Of a DNA stretch of 64,000 bases, positions 54,101-62,336 are shown piece after piece. The DNA is from Gemmatimonadota bacterium (GTDB taxonomy: Bacteria > Gemmatimonadota > Gemmatimonadetes > Gemmatimonadales > Gemmatimonadaceae). The notes beneath the pieces are model-generated. The model ran no database searches. It worked only from the letters and a program-made list of their open reading frames with translations, and was not told the origin of the DNA. A program made the translations under genes and the position numbers. Location of the stretch: contig JADJNZ010000001.1 of NCBI GenBank assembly GCA_016714015.1, positions 806,001 to 870,000 of the forward strand, given 5' to 3'. Numbering within the stretch: position 1 is the stretch's first letter; every line of letters begins with the position of its first letter.

Positions 54101-54304
54101 ATGTATCAGAAGCCGACCCTCGAGAAGTTCGGTTCGTTCCGCGAACTCACGCAGTGGGGTTTCGCGAGCGCGTCAGACGGTGGATCGATCTTCGGGATCA
54201 GCAGCTCCGGCTGCTCTACCCGCATCCGTCGCCGCACGGTGAACATTGGGTGCCCCACCACGCAGGGCGACCCGTCGACCGGACCGGTCCGCACGACCTC
54301 CTGA
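54101..54304 (+). CDS. Lasso peptide precursor
   Basis: A 67-residue precursor whose first 18 residues (MYQKPTLEKFGSFRELTQ) are a textbook lasso leader: Y-x2-P-x-L, then GSF and Thr at -2. Applying the Thr(-2) rule, the core starts at Trp19 and the ring acceptor would be Asp26, giving an 8-residue macrolactam; Gly20 with a 7-residue ring is the alternative. The core is about 49 residues, far longer than the usual 15-26, with Cys38 and Cys51 and an Arg-rich stretch (RIRRR). The C-terminal residue is Ser67, the type of residue phosphorylated by lasso-cluster HprK-like kinases, and such a kinase gene is present. Confidence 0.9.
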   Translation: MYQKPTLEKFGSFRELTQWGFASASDGGSIFGISSSGCSTRIRRRTVNIGCPTTQGDPSTGPVRTTS

Positions 54305-54367
54305 GCCGCCTAGCCCGGTCGCACCTCGGTGCGGTCGGCTGGTCGGTCGAAGGATCGCAGCACCGAG

Positions 54368-54400
54368 ATGCCCGCGTTGCGCAATGTGCGACGCGGGCAT
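54368..54400 (+). terminator. Stem-loop between lasso precursor and processing genes
   Basis: ATGCCCGCG (54368-54376) pairs with CGCGGGCAT (54392-54400), and an inner CGCA/TGCG pair extends the hairpin. Only a weak T-rich tail follows. Such hairpins after lasso precursor genes act as partial terminators or mRNA stabilisers, letting precursor transcripts exceed those for the enzymes. Confidence 0.55.
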
Positions 54401-54429
54401 TTCATATCCTTCACCAACTCGCTCACCCC

Positions 54430-54732
54430 GTGAACCTCCCCTCGCCCAGCCCCACCGTCGTATTCCAGTCGCTCGAGGACGGTGCCATGCTCTTCTACCC
54501 CGAGTCCGAGACGTACTTCGGCCTCAACGCGGTGGGGGCCTTGGTCTGGTGCGCGCTGCCGCCTGCACACGGGACACTGGATGCACTCTGCGCGACGCTG
54601 GGCGAACGCTTCCCCGACGTCCCGCGGGACACGATCCGCACGGACGTGATCGAACTGCTCGATGCCCTCCTGCGCGAGGGGCTCGTGCAGCCGACGCCGA
54701 CGGGCGACGGCGATGCTGCGCCGACTCCGTAA
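54430..54732 (+). CDS. Lasso peptide B1 protein (PqqD-like leader-recognition element)
   Basis: A 100-residue PqqD/RRE-fold protein: VVFQSLEDGAMLFYPESETY, FGLNAVGALVWCAL and IRTDVIELLDALLREGLVQ are the strand-strand-helix pattern that binds the conserved YxxPxL leader motif and presents the precursor to the B2 protease. The GTG start directly precedes the domain. It overlaps the B2 gene by 20 bases, the common split-B arrangement. Confidence 0.88.
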   Translation: MNLPSPSPTVVFQSLEDGAMLFYPESETYFGLNAVGALVWCALPPAHGTLDALCATLGERFPDVPRDTIRTDVIELLDALLREGLVQPTPTGDGDAAPTP

Positions 54733-55153
54733 CCTCGCGAGCCTCGGCCCACGCGGGTGGCGTGACCTGTGGCGCGCGCAGGCAGCGCTGCTGCGCGCCC
54801 AGCGTCGGTTGGATAACGAACCGATCGGCGCGCTCGCCATCCGAGAGCCGTTCGCGGCCGAGGCGGTGAGCGGTGACCCCGGCCGCGCGTATCTGCTGGC
54901 GATGGCGGTGCATCGCGCCGCGAGATTCGGCCTCATCCGACCCTTCTGCCTCGTACGCGCCATGGCACTCCGCGACCTGTTCGTGCAGGACGGGCTGCGG
55001 GGCGCGAGCATCCGCATCGGCGTGCGACGTGCCGACGGCGTATTCCAGGCCCACGCGTGGGTGCGATGGGGCGAGCGCATCGTCGGCGACGATCCCGACT
55101 ATGTCGCGTCGTTCACCGAGGTCGATGACCTCGGCGTGATGCAGCGTCGATGA
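54713..55153 (+). CDS. Lasso peptide B2 protein (transglutaminase-like leader peptidase)
   Basis: A 146-residue transglutaminase-core protease with the expected triad: Cys in LIRPFCLVRAMALRDLF, His in VFQAHAWVRWG, and Asp in IVGDDPDYVASF. It removes the leader before ring closure. The N-terminal helical extension (RLRNLASLGPRGWRDLWRAQ) is standard for B2 proteins. Its stop overlaps the next gene's ATG (ATGA). Confidence 0.9.
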   Translation: MLRRLRNLASLGPRGWRDLWRAQAALLRAQRRLDNEPIGALAIREPFAAEAVSGDPGRAYLLAMAVHRAARFGLIRPFCLVRAMALRDLFVQDGLRGASIRIGVRRADGVFQAHAWVRWGERIVGDDPDYVASFTEVDDLGVMQRR

Positions 55154-57066
55154 GCGCCATCGCGGCGATCGCGGCACCCGACGCCGCAGGGTCAGGCGCA
55201 CCGGGCCGGCTCGCGCGGGCGATGCTGCGCGTGATGGTCCCGGGCGGCGTCACGACCAGCACCCCTGCCGAGACGGCATCGGCCGGGGTCGCCCTCGCCG
55301 CCGGCGCGACGAGCTGGGAGCGGGAACTCCGCGAGGGCGCGGGCGAGTGCGCCGCGCGCGGCCCACTGCTCGTGGCCGCCGACGCGACGCTCTATCATCG
55401 CGACGACCTCCGGCGGGCGCTCGCGTTGCGTGCCGACGACGCGCCCAACGACGCGGCGCTCATCCTCGCGGCCTACGCGGCCTGGGGTCGGGACGCGTTC
55501 GCGCGACTCGAGGGGGATTTCGCCGTGGTGGTGTGGGACGGCGCGAACGGCCGGTTGCATGCCGCGCGGGCATTCGCGGGCCACCGCACGCTCTTCCACG
55601 CCCGCGTCGGCGACGGCGTCCGCATCGCGACGCGGGTGACGGGCCTGCTCGAGGATCCGCAGGTGCCGCGCACGCTCGACCTCGCGGCGATCGCGACCGT
55701 CGCCGCGGGGATGTGGGGCCATGCGCCGGTCACCGCCTACCAGCAGGTCGAGGAGCTGGCGCCGGGACACCTGCTCACGTGGGAGCGCGGACGCGGGGTC
55801 CGCGTCGACCCGTTCTGGCATCCCCCGGAGGACATCCTCCTTGATCGGGCCCCGCTCGATCGCGGCGCCGAGGAGTTGCGCGCCCTGCTCGTGGCCGCCG
55901 TGCGCGAGCGCGTGGCGGGCACGGGGCCGACCGCGCTCTCCCTGAGCGGCGGGTGGGACTCCACCTCGGTCGGGGCGGCCGCGACGGTAGCACTCGGCAC
56001 CGAGGTGTCCTCTCGACTCCGGCCGGTGAGCATCAGCTATCCCGAGGGCGACCCTGGGCGCGAGGACGAACTCATCCGCCAGACCGTCGACGCGTGGGGA
56101 CTCCGGACCCGGTGGGTGCCGGTCGACGGCATCGCCCTGCTGCCGGATCCGACGCGCGATGCAGCGGCGCGCGACCTGCCCTTCGCGCACGCGTTCGAGC
56201 ACTGGAACCGCGCGCTCTCCCGCCAGGCCCGCGCCGACGGGGCGCGCGTGATGTTCGATGGCGTGGGCGGCGACCAGCTCTTCCAGGTCTCGGACATCCT
56301 GCTCTCCGACCTGTTCGGCCGCGGTCGCTGGCTCGAGCTCGCGCGCCAATGGCGCCTCCGCGGCGGTCACGGCCTGGCGAACGCCTGGCGTTGGGCGGTG
56401 CGCCCCGCGCTCCCCCCGGCGATCCCGCGCTTCCTCGCGCGCCTGCGCGGCTTGCCGGCCCCGCCCCCGCATCTCCACCGCCAGGCCTCGTGGTGGATCA
56501 CCGAGGCGATCCTCGAAGCGGGCGGCGCGCGCGCGCGCGAGGCTCGTGCACTTCCGATGCTCCCACGCACGAGTCGCGTCCTCGCCGAGACGCACGCGTA
56601 TCTGCGCTTCCCGTTCTTCGGCCGAGTGGTGGGCGTGCTGCGCGCCTTCGCCCTCGAGGAAGGCGTGGAGCTCCGCTCACCGCTGCTCGACGACCGGGTG
56701 GTGCGCTTCGCCGTGCGGCGGCCGTGGAGCGAGCGCAGTGACGGGCTCGAGACGAAGATCCTGCTGCGGCGCGCGATGCGTGGCCTCATCCCGGAACCGG
56801 TGCTCGCCCCACGCCCCCATCGGACCGGCGTCACGTCAGCATATTTCCTCCGCCAGCTGCGCGGTCCTGCGCGGCCACATATCGAGGACGCCCTGCGCGA
56901 CCCCATGCTCGCTTCCCTCGGCCTGATCGACGCCGCGCGCCTGCGCTCGGCGTGGGCGCATGTGCTCGACCACGATGACGACGACCTCGGCGCGCGCATC
57001 TTCTTCACCGTGCAGGCGGAGTGGTGGACACGCGCGCATGCCTCGGCGCCGGGGACGCCCGCGTGA
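55150..57066 (+). CDS. Lasso macrolactam synthetase (asparagine-synthase-like C protein)
   Basis: A 638-residue asparagine-synthase homologue. The N-terminal domain (MSAIAAIAAPD) lacks Cys2 and so has no glutaminase function, typical of lasso cyclases. The ATP-binding PP-loop reads ALSLSGGWDSTSVGAAATVA, and FDGVGGDQLFQVSDILLSDL follows. It adenylates the side-chain carboxylate of the ring acceptor (predicted Asp26) and closes it on the core N-terminus. GTG of the kinase gene overlaps its TGA (GTGA). Confidence 0.9.
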   Translation: MSAIAAIAAPDAAGSGAPGRLARAMLRVMVPGGVTTSTPAETASAGVALAAGATSWERELREGAGECAARGPLLVAADATLYHRDDLRRALALRADDAPNDAALILAAYAAWGRDAFARLEGDFAVVVWDGANGRLHAARAFAGHRTLFHARVGDGVRIATRVTGLLEDPQVPRTLDLAAIATVAAGMWGHAPVTAYQQVEELAPGHLLTWERGRGVRVDPFWHPPEDILLDRAPLDRGAEELRALLVAAVRERVAGTGPTALSLSGGWDSTSVGAAATVALGTEVSSRLRPVSISYPEGDPGREDELIRQTVDAWGLRTRWVPVDGIALLPDPTRDAAARDLPFAHAFEHWNRALSRQARADGARVMFDGVGGDQLFQVSDILLSDLFGRGRWLELARQWRLRGGHGLANAWRWAVRPALPPAIPRFLARLRGLPAPPPHLHRQASWWITEAILEAGGARAREARALPMLPRTSRVLAETHAYLRFPFFGRVVGVLRAFALEEGVELRSPLLDDRVVRFAVRRPWSERSDGLETKILLRRAMRGLIPEPVLAPRPHRTGVTSAYFLRQLRGPARPHIEDALRDPMLASLGLIDAARLRSAWAHVLDHDDDDLGARIFFTVQAEWWTRAHASAPGTPA

Positions 57067-57998
57067 CGGCACTGCGGTTCTATTCCGTCTACGGCGAGCG
57101 CCTCGCGTCCGACCTGCCGTTGCCGGAGCTCGACGAGATCCCGGCGGGCCCGGCGCGCTGGACGGCATCGGTCGCCACGACGCTCCCGCCCATGGAGGGG
57201 GCCGTCGAACTCGGCGCGGAGTGCATCTACGGCGATGTTCATGCGCGGCTCATTCGGCATGCGCACGGGCACCGCATCGTCGTCGAGGACACCGGGACCT
57301 TCGACCTCTCCGAGGATCGGACGCGCATCACGATCGTCCCGCTCACCGGCGCGTGGGATGATTTCGTACGGGCGCACCTCATGGGTCGGGTGCTCGCGAC
57401 GGCCCTCCACCTCGACGGACTCCTCCCGTTGCACGGCAGCGCCGTCGCGACCGCTGAGGGAGTGATCGGGTTCCTCGCGCCGAAGGGATACGGCAAGTCC
57501 TCGCTGGCGCTCGCGCTCACGACCGCCGGCGCCTGGCTCGTCAGTGACGACACCCTGGCGATCGACGTCGAGTCGGGACGGGCATGGCCGGGCGTGCACG
57601 GCCTGCGCGTGCGCGAGGATGCGCGCGAGGTCGTCGGCGTCCCGGAGGGCCCGTTCCGCACGCGCGAAGGCAAGCACCTCATCACCGAGTTCGGGCAGGA
57701 GCGCGTCTTCGCGCGCCCGATTGCGCTCGCCGCGCTCTATCTCCTCGTGCCGATCGACCCCGACGGCGAAGGCGTCGACCGCGCCCCCATGCCGCAGCTC
57801 CAGGGGGCGATCAGTCTCGTCGCGCACGTGAAGATCGGCGGCATGCTCGGCTCGGCGGCGGCGCCGGCCCTGCTCGCGAGAGCGGCGCGCCTCTCGGCCA
57901 CGGTGCCGCTCTACCAACTGGCGATGCCGCGTGATCTCGATGCGCTGCCCGCGATGGCACGCACGATCCTCGAGTGGCATGGGATGCCGACGCCATGA
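57063..57998 (+). CDS. HPr kinase-like lasso peptide kinase
   Basis: A 311-residue HprK-type P-loop protein: LLPLHGSAVATAEGVIGFLA leads into the Walker A APKGYGKSSLALAL, followed by WLVSDDTLAIDVESG (Walker B-like Asp pair). In paeninodin-type clusters such kinases phosphorylate the C-terminal Ser of the lasso precursor. This precursor ends in Ser, so the same reaction is predicted. It starts GTGA-coupled to the cyclase and ends ATGA-coupled to the ABC ATPase. Confidence 0.85.
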   Translation: MTALRFYSVYGERLASDLPLPELDEIPAGPARWTASVATTLPPMEGAVELGAECIYGDVHARLIRHAHGHRIVVEDTGTFDLSEDRTRITIVPLTGAWDDFVRAHLMGRVLATALHLDGLLPLHGSAVATAEGVIGFLAPKGYGKSSLALALTTAGAWLVSDDTLAIDVESGRAWPGVHGLRVREDAREVVGVPEGPFRTREGKHLITEFGQERVFARPIALAALYLLVPIDPDGEGVDRAPMPQLQGAISLVAHVKIGGMLGSAAAPALLARAARLSATVPLYQLAMPRDLDALPAMARTILEWHGMPTP

Positions 57999-58993
57999 TG
58001 GTCGTCGCGGAGGGGCTCACCAAGCGCTTCGCGCGCCAGCGGTCGTGGCGCGAGGTCGCGCGCGCACCGCTCGCGGCGCCACGGCAGACGGTCGTCGATG
58101 GCGTCTCCTTCACGGTCGCCGAGGGGGAGATCTTCGGCCTGCTCGGCCAGAACGGCGCCGGGAAGACGACGATCTTCAAGATGCTCTCCACCTTGCTCCT
58201 CGCCGACGAGGGACGCGCCCTGGTGGGGGGGCTGGACGTCGCGGCATCGCCATTCGCGGTGCGGCAGCTCGTCGCCCCGGTGATCGCGAACGAGCGCACA
58301 CTGTACTGGCGGCTCTCGGCGACGGAGAACCTGCGCCTCTACGCCACGCTGCAACGCCTCGACGGCGCGGCCGCGCGCGCCGAGGTGCAACGCGTTCTCG
58401 CGATCACGGGCCTGACCGATACCGGCGAGAAGATGGTCGGGTCGTTCTCGACCGGCATGCGGCAGCGGCTGCTCATCGCGCGCGCGCTGCTGGCGCGTCC
58501 GCGGGTGCTGCTGCTCGACGAGCCGACGCGGAGCCTCGATCCGATCTCGGCGCGGGACTTCCGTCGTTTCCTCCGCGAAACGGTCGTAGACGCCGAGGGA
58601 TGCACCGTGCTCCTTGCGACGCACGACGCCGACGAGGTGTGGGACCTGTGCGACCGCGTGGGGGTGCTCGAGCGCGGACGCCTCCTCGCGGTGGAGGGGA
58701 CCGCCCGGTTGCGACATCGGGCGGGTGGCGACCGGCATCGACTCTGGCTCCGCGCCGATGCCGCCGCAGGGGCCGCCGCCGCGCTCGGCGTGCCGCTCGA
58801 GGATGCCGGGGCGAGCGTCGAGGACGGCTGGCACGAGTTCGAGTGCATGCTGCCCGGGGGCGCCGACGGCGCGGCCGCGGCCCTCGCGCGTTTGAGTGCC
58901 GCCGGGCTCGCGGTCGCCCGCTTCGAGCGCACCGAACCCTCGCTCGCCGACCTGATCGAGCGCGTGCTCGCCGACCGCGAGGGCCCCGCCTGA
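57995..58993 (+). CDS. ABC transporter ATP-binding protein (ABC-2 type)
   Basis: A 332-residue ABC ATPase: Walker A GLLGQNGAGKTTIFKML, Q-loop region RQLVAPVIANERTLYWRLSA, signature FSTGMRQRLLIARALL, Walker B RVLLLDEPTRSLDP and the switch His in LLATHDADEVWDL. A C-terminal extension of about 90 residues follows. With the next gene it forms an ABC-2 exporter, here replacing the single-chain exporter usual in many lasso clusters; it probably exports the mature peptide or provides immunity. Confidence 0.9.
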   Translation: MMVVAEGLTKRFARQRSWREVARAPLAAPRQTVVDGVSFTVAEGEIFGLLGQNGAGKTTIFKMLSTLLLADEGRALVGGLDVAASPFAVRQLVAPVIANERTLYWRLSATENLRLYATLQRLDGAAARAEVQRVLAITGLTDTGEKMVGSFSTGMRQRLLIARALLARPRVLLLDEPTRSLDPISARDFRRFLRETVVDAEGCTVLLATHDADEVWDLCDRVGVLERGRLLAVEGTARLRHRAGGDRHRLWLRADAAAGAAAALGVPLEDAGASVEDGWHEFECMLPGGADGAAAALARLSAAGLAVARFERTEPSLADLIERVLADREGPA

Positions 58994-59793
58994 TGCGCGC
59001 GATCCTCGCCCTGCTCCGCGCCGCCTGGCTCTCGGCGACCAGCTACCGTGTGGCGACCGCCCTCTCGACGGTGAGCCTGCTCGCGTCGGTCGTGCCGGTG
59101 TGGTTCATCGCGCGCGCGGTGGAACCGATGGCACGCGAGTCGATCCGGCTCGAGAGCGGCGACTACTTCGGCTTCATCGTGCTCGGCATCGCGTCGACGT
59201 ACATCATCCTCGCGGCGAGCGCGGCGTTGCCCGGGGCCCTCGCCGGGAGCATCGGGAGCGGAACGTTCGAGGCATTGCTCGTCACGCGGACGCCACTGCC
59301 CGTGCTGCTCGTCGGGATGTCGGCATACCCGGTGCTCCAGAGTCTCGTCAATGCGACGATCGTCGTGCTCGGGGCGGTCGTCCTCGGGGTGCGCCTCGAT
59401 CCGCTCATGCTCCCCGCCGTGGCGGGGATCCTGCTGTTGCTCATCGCCGCGCACGCCGCGCTCGGGCTCGTGTCATCGGCGCTCGTGCTCGTCTTCCGGA
59501 CGTCCGGGCCGCTCGTGACCGCCGTCGTCGGCGGCTCGAGCCTGCTCGGGGGCGTCTACTACTCGACGACCGCGATCCCCGGCTGGCTGCAGGCGCTCTC
59601 GGGGCTGTTCCCGCTCACGTACGGCCTCCGCGCCACGCGCCGCCTGCTGCTCGCCGATGCGCCGCTCGCGGCGGTCGCCGGCGATGTCGCGGTGCTCGCC
59701 GCGATCGCGGGCGGGGGCCTCGTCGTCGGCACCATCGCGTTCAGCGCGGCACTCCGGCACGCGCGGCGCGCCGGCACGCTCGCCCAGTTCTGA
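58993..59793 (+). CDS. ABC-2 type transporter permease
   Basis: A 266-residue membrane protein with six predicted helices, including IVLGIASTYIILAASAALPG, and the ABC-2 signature region GGSSLLGGVYYSTTAIPGWL followed by LSGLFPLTYGLRATRRLLL. Its ATG overlaps the ATPase stop (TGATG). It is the membrane half of the lasso-cluster exporter. Confidence 0.88.
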   Translation: MRAILALLRAAWLSATSYRVATALSTVSLLASVVPVWFIARAVEPMARESIRLESGDYFGFIVLGIASTYIILAASAALPGALAGSIGSGTFEALLVTRTPLPVLLVGMSAYPVLQSLVNATIVVLGAVVLGVRLDPLMLPAVAGILLLLIAAHAALGLVSSALVLVFRTSGPLVTAVVGGSSLLGGVYYSTTAIPGWLQALSGLFPLTYGLRATRRLLLADAPLAAVAGDVAVLAAIAGGGLVVGTIAFSAALRHARRAGTLAQF

Positions 59794-59796
59794 CCG

Positions 59797-60978
59797 ATGC
59801 CGCTCTCGCGCTCCCCCGAAGCCCAGCTGGTGTTCCGCAGCGCCGACGTGCGGTGCGGGAGCGCGGAGCTCGCGCCCCTCGCCGCCGTGATCGAGGATTG
59901 GGGGCGCGCGGTGCACCTCGCCGACGGCGAGCTCGCCACGCCGACGCTCTGGCGCGCGCTCCGCGAGGTGCGCGACCTCCCTGCACCCGTCGCGGAGGCG
60001 CTCCGCCGCGCCGCGATGTTCGGCGACTTCCGGATGCAGCAACTCGCCGGTCGGCTCCAGCAGACCATCGCGGCCTTCGCGGCCGCGCAGGTCCCCGTCG
60101 TCCTGCTCAAGGGGGCGGCCCTCGGCGCGATCGCGGATCCCTCGTTCCGTCTGCGTCCGATGACCGACCTCGACCTGCTCGTCGTGCCGGACGACGTCCC
60201 CCGCGCGCGCGCCGCGCTCGTCGCCGCCGGATGGCAGGAGACCGAGGACCCGACACTGCACGCGCTGCTCGACGAAGGGCACCATCACCTGCCACCGTAC
60301 TTCGACCCGCAGTTGCCGGGGATGCGCGTCGAGTTGCACGTCGCGCTCTTCCCCGCCGACCACTCGTTCGCGTTCGACGAGACGCACCTGCGGCGCGAGG
60401 CGCGCCCGGCGGCGGCCCCGTTCGCCGGCGCGCTCGTCCCGAGTCCCGAGCACCTCGTGCTGCACGCGTGCATCCACTTCGCGTGGCAGCATGCGATGGA
60501 GTTCGGCGCGTGGCGCACGTTCCGGCTCGTGGGCGTGGCCAGCACCGCACCGGGCTTCTCGTGGGAGCGGCTGACCACGATCGCGCGTGAGGCACGCGCG
60601 GCGACGAGCTGCTACTGGACGCTCCGGCTCGGGCAGCGGATGGGGGCGCTCGAGGTGCCGCCCGCGGTGCTCGCCGCGCTCGCCCCCCCCACACCGGAGT
60701 TCGTGCGCGCGGCCCTCGAACGGCATTTCATCGCTGCGCTCGTGCCGGGTGAGGCGCCGCCGAGCCCGTCGATCGGGATGTCCCGGTTGCTCTGGCGGGC
60801 GGCGTTGCGGCCACGCTGGAGCGGGCACCGCGTCGCGAGTCGCCTCGATTCGGACCTGAAGTGGGCCGAGGAACTCCGGGGCACGGCACCGGAACCGGTG
60901 AGCGTACGGGTGCGCCATCACACCGCTCGCCTGCAGCACTGGTGGGACTTCGTCGCGGTGACGCTGCTCGGGCGTTAG
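59797..60978 (+). CDS. Nucleotidyltransferase-family protein of lasso clusters
   Basis: A 393-residue protein with a minimal nucleotidyltransferase core: VPVVLLKGAALGAIADPSFR leads to LRPMTDLDLLVVPDDV with the D-x-D catalytic pair, then MRVELHVALFPADHSF and CIHFAWQHAMEFGAWRTF. This PF14907-type family accompanies many lasso clusters; one proposed role is nucleotidylating or otherwise tailoring the peptide, but activity is not established. It is the last gene of the cluster and ends 43 bases from a convergent gene. Confidence 0.82.
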   Translation: MPLSRSPEAQLVFRSADVRCGSAELAPLAAVIEDWGRAVHLADGELATPTLWRALREVRDLPAPVAEALRRAAMFGDFRMQQLAGRLQQTIAAFAAAQVPVVLLKGAALGAIADPSFRLRPMTDLDLLVVPDDVPRARAALVAAGWQETEDPTLHALLDEGHHHLPPYFDPQLPGMRVELHVALFPADHSFAFDETHLRREARPAAAPFAGALVPSPEHLVLHACIHFAWQHAMEFGAWRTFRLVGVASTAPGFSWERLTTIAREARAATSCYWTLRLGQRMGALEVPPAVLAALAPPTPEFVRAALERHFIAALVPGEAPPSPSIGMSRLLWRAALRPRWSGHRVASRLDSDLKWAEELRGTAPEPVSVRVRHHTARLQHWWDFVAVTLLGR

Positions 60979-61021
60979 GTCGGCCGGCGGCCCGCGCGGG
61001 GACGCCCGGGGACGCGAGCGC

Positions 61022-61441
61022 TCAGCGCGTGCGTGATGCGGCGAGCGCGAGGCTCGCCCACCCCGTGAGGAAGGCGACACCGCCCAGCGGCGTGATCGCA
61101 CCGAGCACGCGAATGCCGGTGAAGGCCATCGCGTAGAGCGAGCCGGAGAAGAGCACCGTCCCGGCGATGAAGGCCCAGCCGGCGATGGTCGCGGCACGGG
61201 CAGCGCGCGGATCCGGCTGCTGCGGGTCGGCGACCCGATCGAGGAGCCAGGCGACCGCGAGCAGTGCGAGCGCGTGATACATCTGATAGCGGGCGCCGGT
61301 CTCGAAGACCTCGAGGAGGCGCGGCTCGATGCGTGCGCGGAGCGCGTGCGCCCCGAAGGCGCCGGCGGCGACGGCGAGACCGGCGGAGAGGGCGCCGATC
61401 CGGAAGAACTGCCGGGCTGCGGTGGGGGCGGTCGGGGGCAT
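61022..61441 (-). CDS. DUF423-family inner-membrane protein
   Basis: A small protein with four membrane helices and the DUF423 signatures GAFGAHALR, FETGARYQMYHALALLAVAW and GSLYAMAFTGIRVLGAITPLGG. Function unknown. ATG 61441 gives a 139-residue product close to family length; an ATG at 61501 would add 20 residues without family support. Confidence 0.85.
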   Translation of the reverse strand: MPPTAPTAARQFFRIGALSAGLAVAAGAFGAHALRARIEPRLLEVFETGARYQMYHALALLAVAWLLDRVADPQQPDPRAARAATIAGWAFIAGTVLFSGSLYAMAFTGIRVLGAITPLGGVAFLTGWASLALAASRTR

Positions 61442-61592
61442 CGGCGGTGAGAAGAAGTCGGTCTTCGCGGGGCTGACGCGGGCCATCCCCATGCACCGCA
61501 TGAAGATAGCCGTGTGAGCCGTTCACTCTTGCGATTTTCGGTGTTTATTCGGTAATTACAGCCCGTTCTGTTCGGTCCCCATTGGTATTGAA

Positions 61593-62336
61593 ATGTCCCT
61601 CGCTGCCCTCCGCCAGCAACTCGCCGCCGTCGTCGCCGGGACGCCGAGCAGCACACCAGGCCTCCCCACCGGGGTGGCCACGCTCGATGCGATCCTGCCG
61701 GGCGGTGGGGTGCCGCGCGGTCGATTGACGGAACTGCTGGCGCCGGCGGGACTGGGGAAGACAACGCTCGCGCGGTCGCTGGTGGCGGCGACGATCCGCG
61801 GCGGTGGCGGCGTGGCCTGGATCGACGCGACCCGCACGCTCGATCCGCGTGACTGGGCCACCGAGTCGGCGGCGTACGACGCGCTCTGGGTGGTGCGGCC
61901 GGGGGACGCGGCGCGCGGCCCCTGGTGCGCCGACCTGTTGCTGCGGTCGGCGGCCTTCGCGCTCGTGGTGCTCGATGGCGCGCCGGTGCTGCCGCGGGCG
62001 GTGGCGGTGCGGCTCTCGCAACTCGCACGCGAATCCGATGCGGCGTTGCTGCTGCTCGGCGAAGGGACGAAGGCATCGGAGGTCGGCGGAGCGCTTCGGC
62101 TCCGTCTCGCGGGGTCGCGGTCACCGGGAGCCGCGACGCCACGGGTCACGGCCACGCTCGAGAAGGGCGGGCCTTATCAGCACATCCAACTGGAGGTGGG
62201 CCGTGGGCACGGCATCGCGCGTCGCCTGTGTACGCATCCCGAGATTCCCGATCGGCGCGGTGTGGGTGGATCGCGCCCCCGGGTCGGCACACGCGGGCGG
62301 CGCGCCGCGCAGCCCGAGTATCCTCGGCAACGCTGA
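61593..62336 (+). CDS. imuA: ImuA-like RecA-fold protein (translesion mutasome cassette)
   Basis: A 247-residue SulA/RecA-like ATPase-fold protein: LPTGVATLDAILPGGGVPRG and LTELLAPAGLGKTTLARSLV (Walker A) with FALVVLDGAPVLPRAVAVRL. ImuA works with ImuB and DnaE2 in damage-induced mutagenesis. A relatively AT-rich stretch (61520-61560) precedes it and likely holds the promoter, but I could not identify a LexA box. Its last 45 codons overlap ImuB and may not be translated as read. Confidence 0.85.
   Translation: MSLAALRQQLAAVVAGTPSSTPGLPTGVATLDAILPGGGVPRGRLTELLAPAGLGKTTLARSLVAATIRGGGGVAWIDATRTLDPRDWATESAAYDALWVVRPGDAARGPWCADLLLRSAAFALVVLDGAPVLPRAVAVRLSQLARESDAALLLLGEGTKASEVGGALRLRLAGSRSPGAATPRVTATLEKGGPYQHIQLEVGRGHGIARRLCTHPEIPDRRGVGGSRPRVGTRGRRAAQPEYPRQR

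Noticed and set aside
61527..61590. LexA box upstream of imuA
   Set aside because: Cassettes of this kind are usually SOS-controlled, but no palindrome matching a known LexA site was convincing; only an AT-rich promoter-like stretch is visible.
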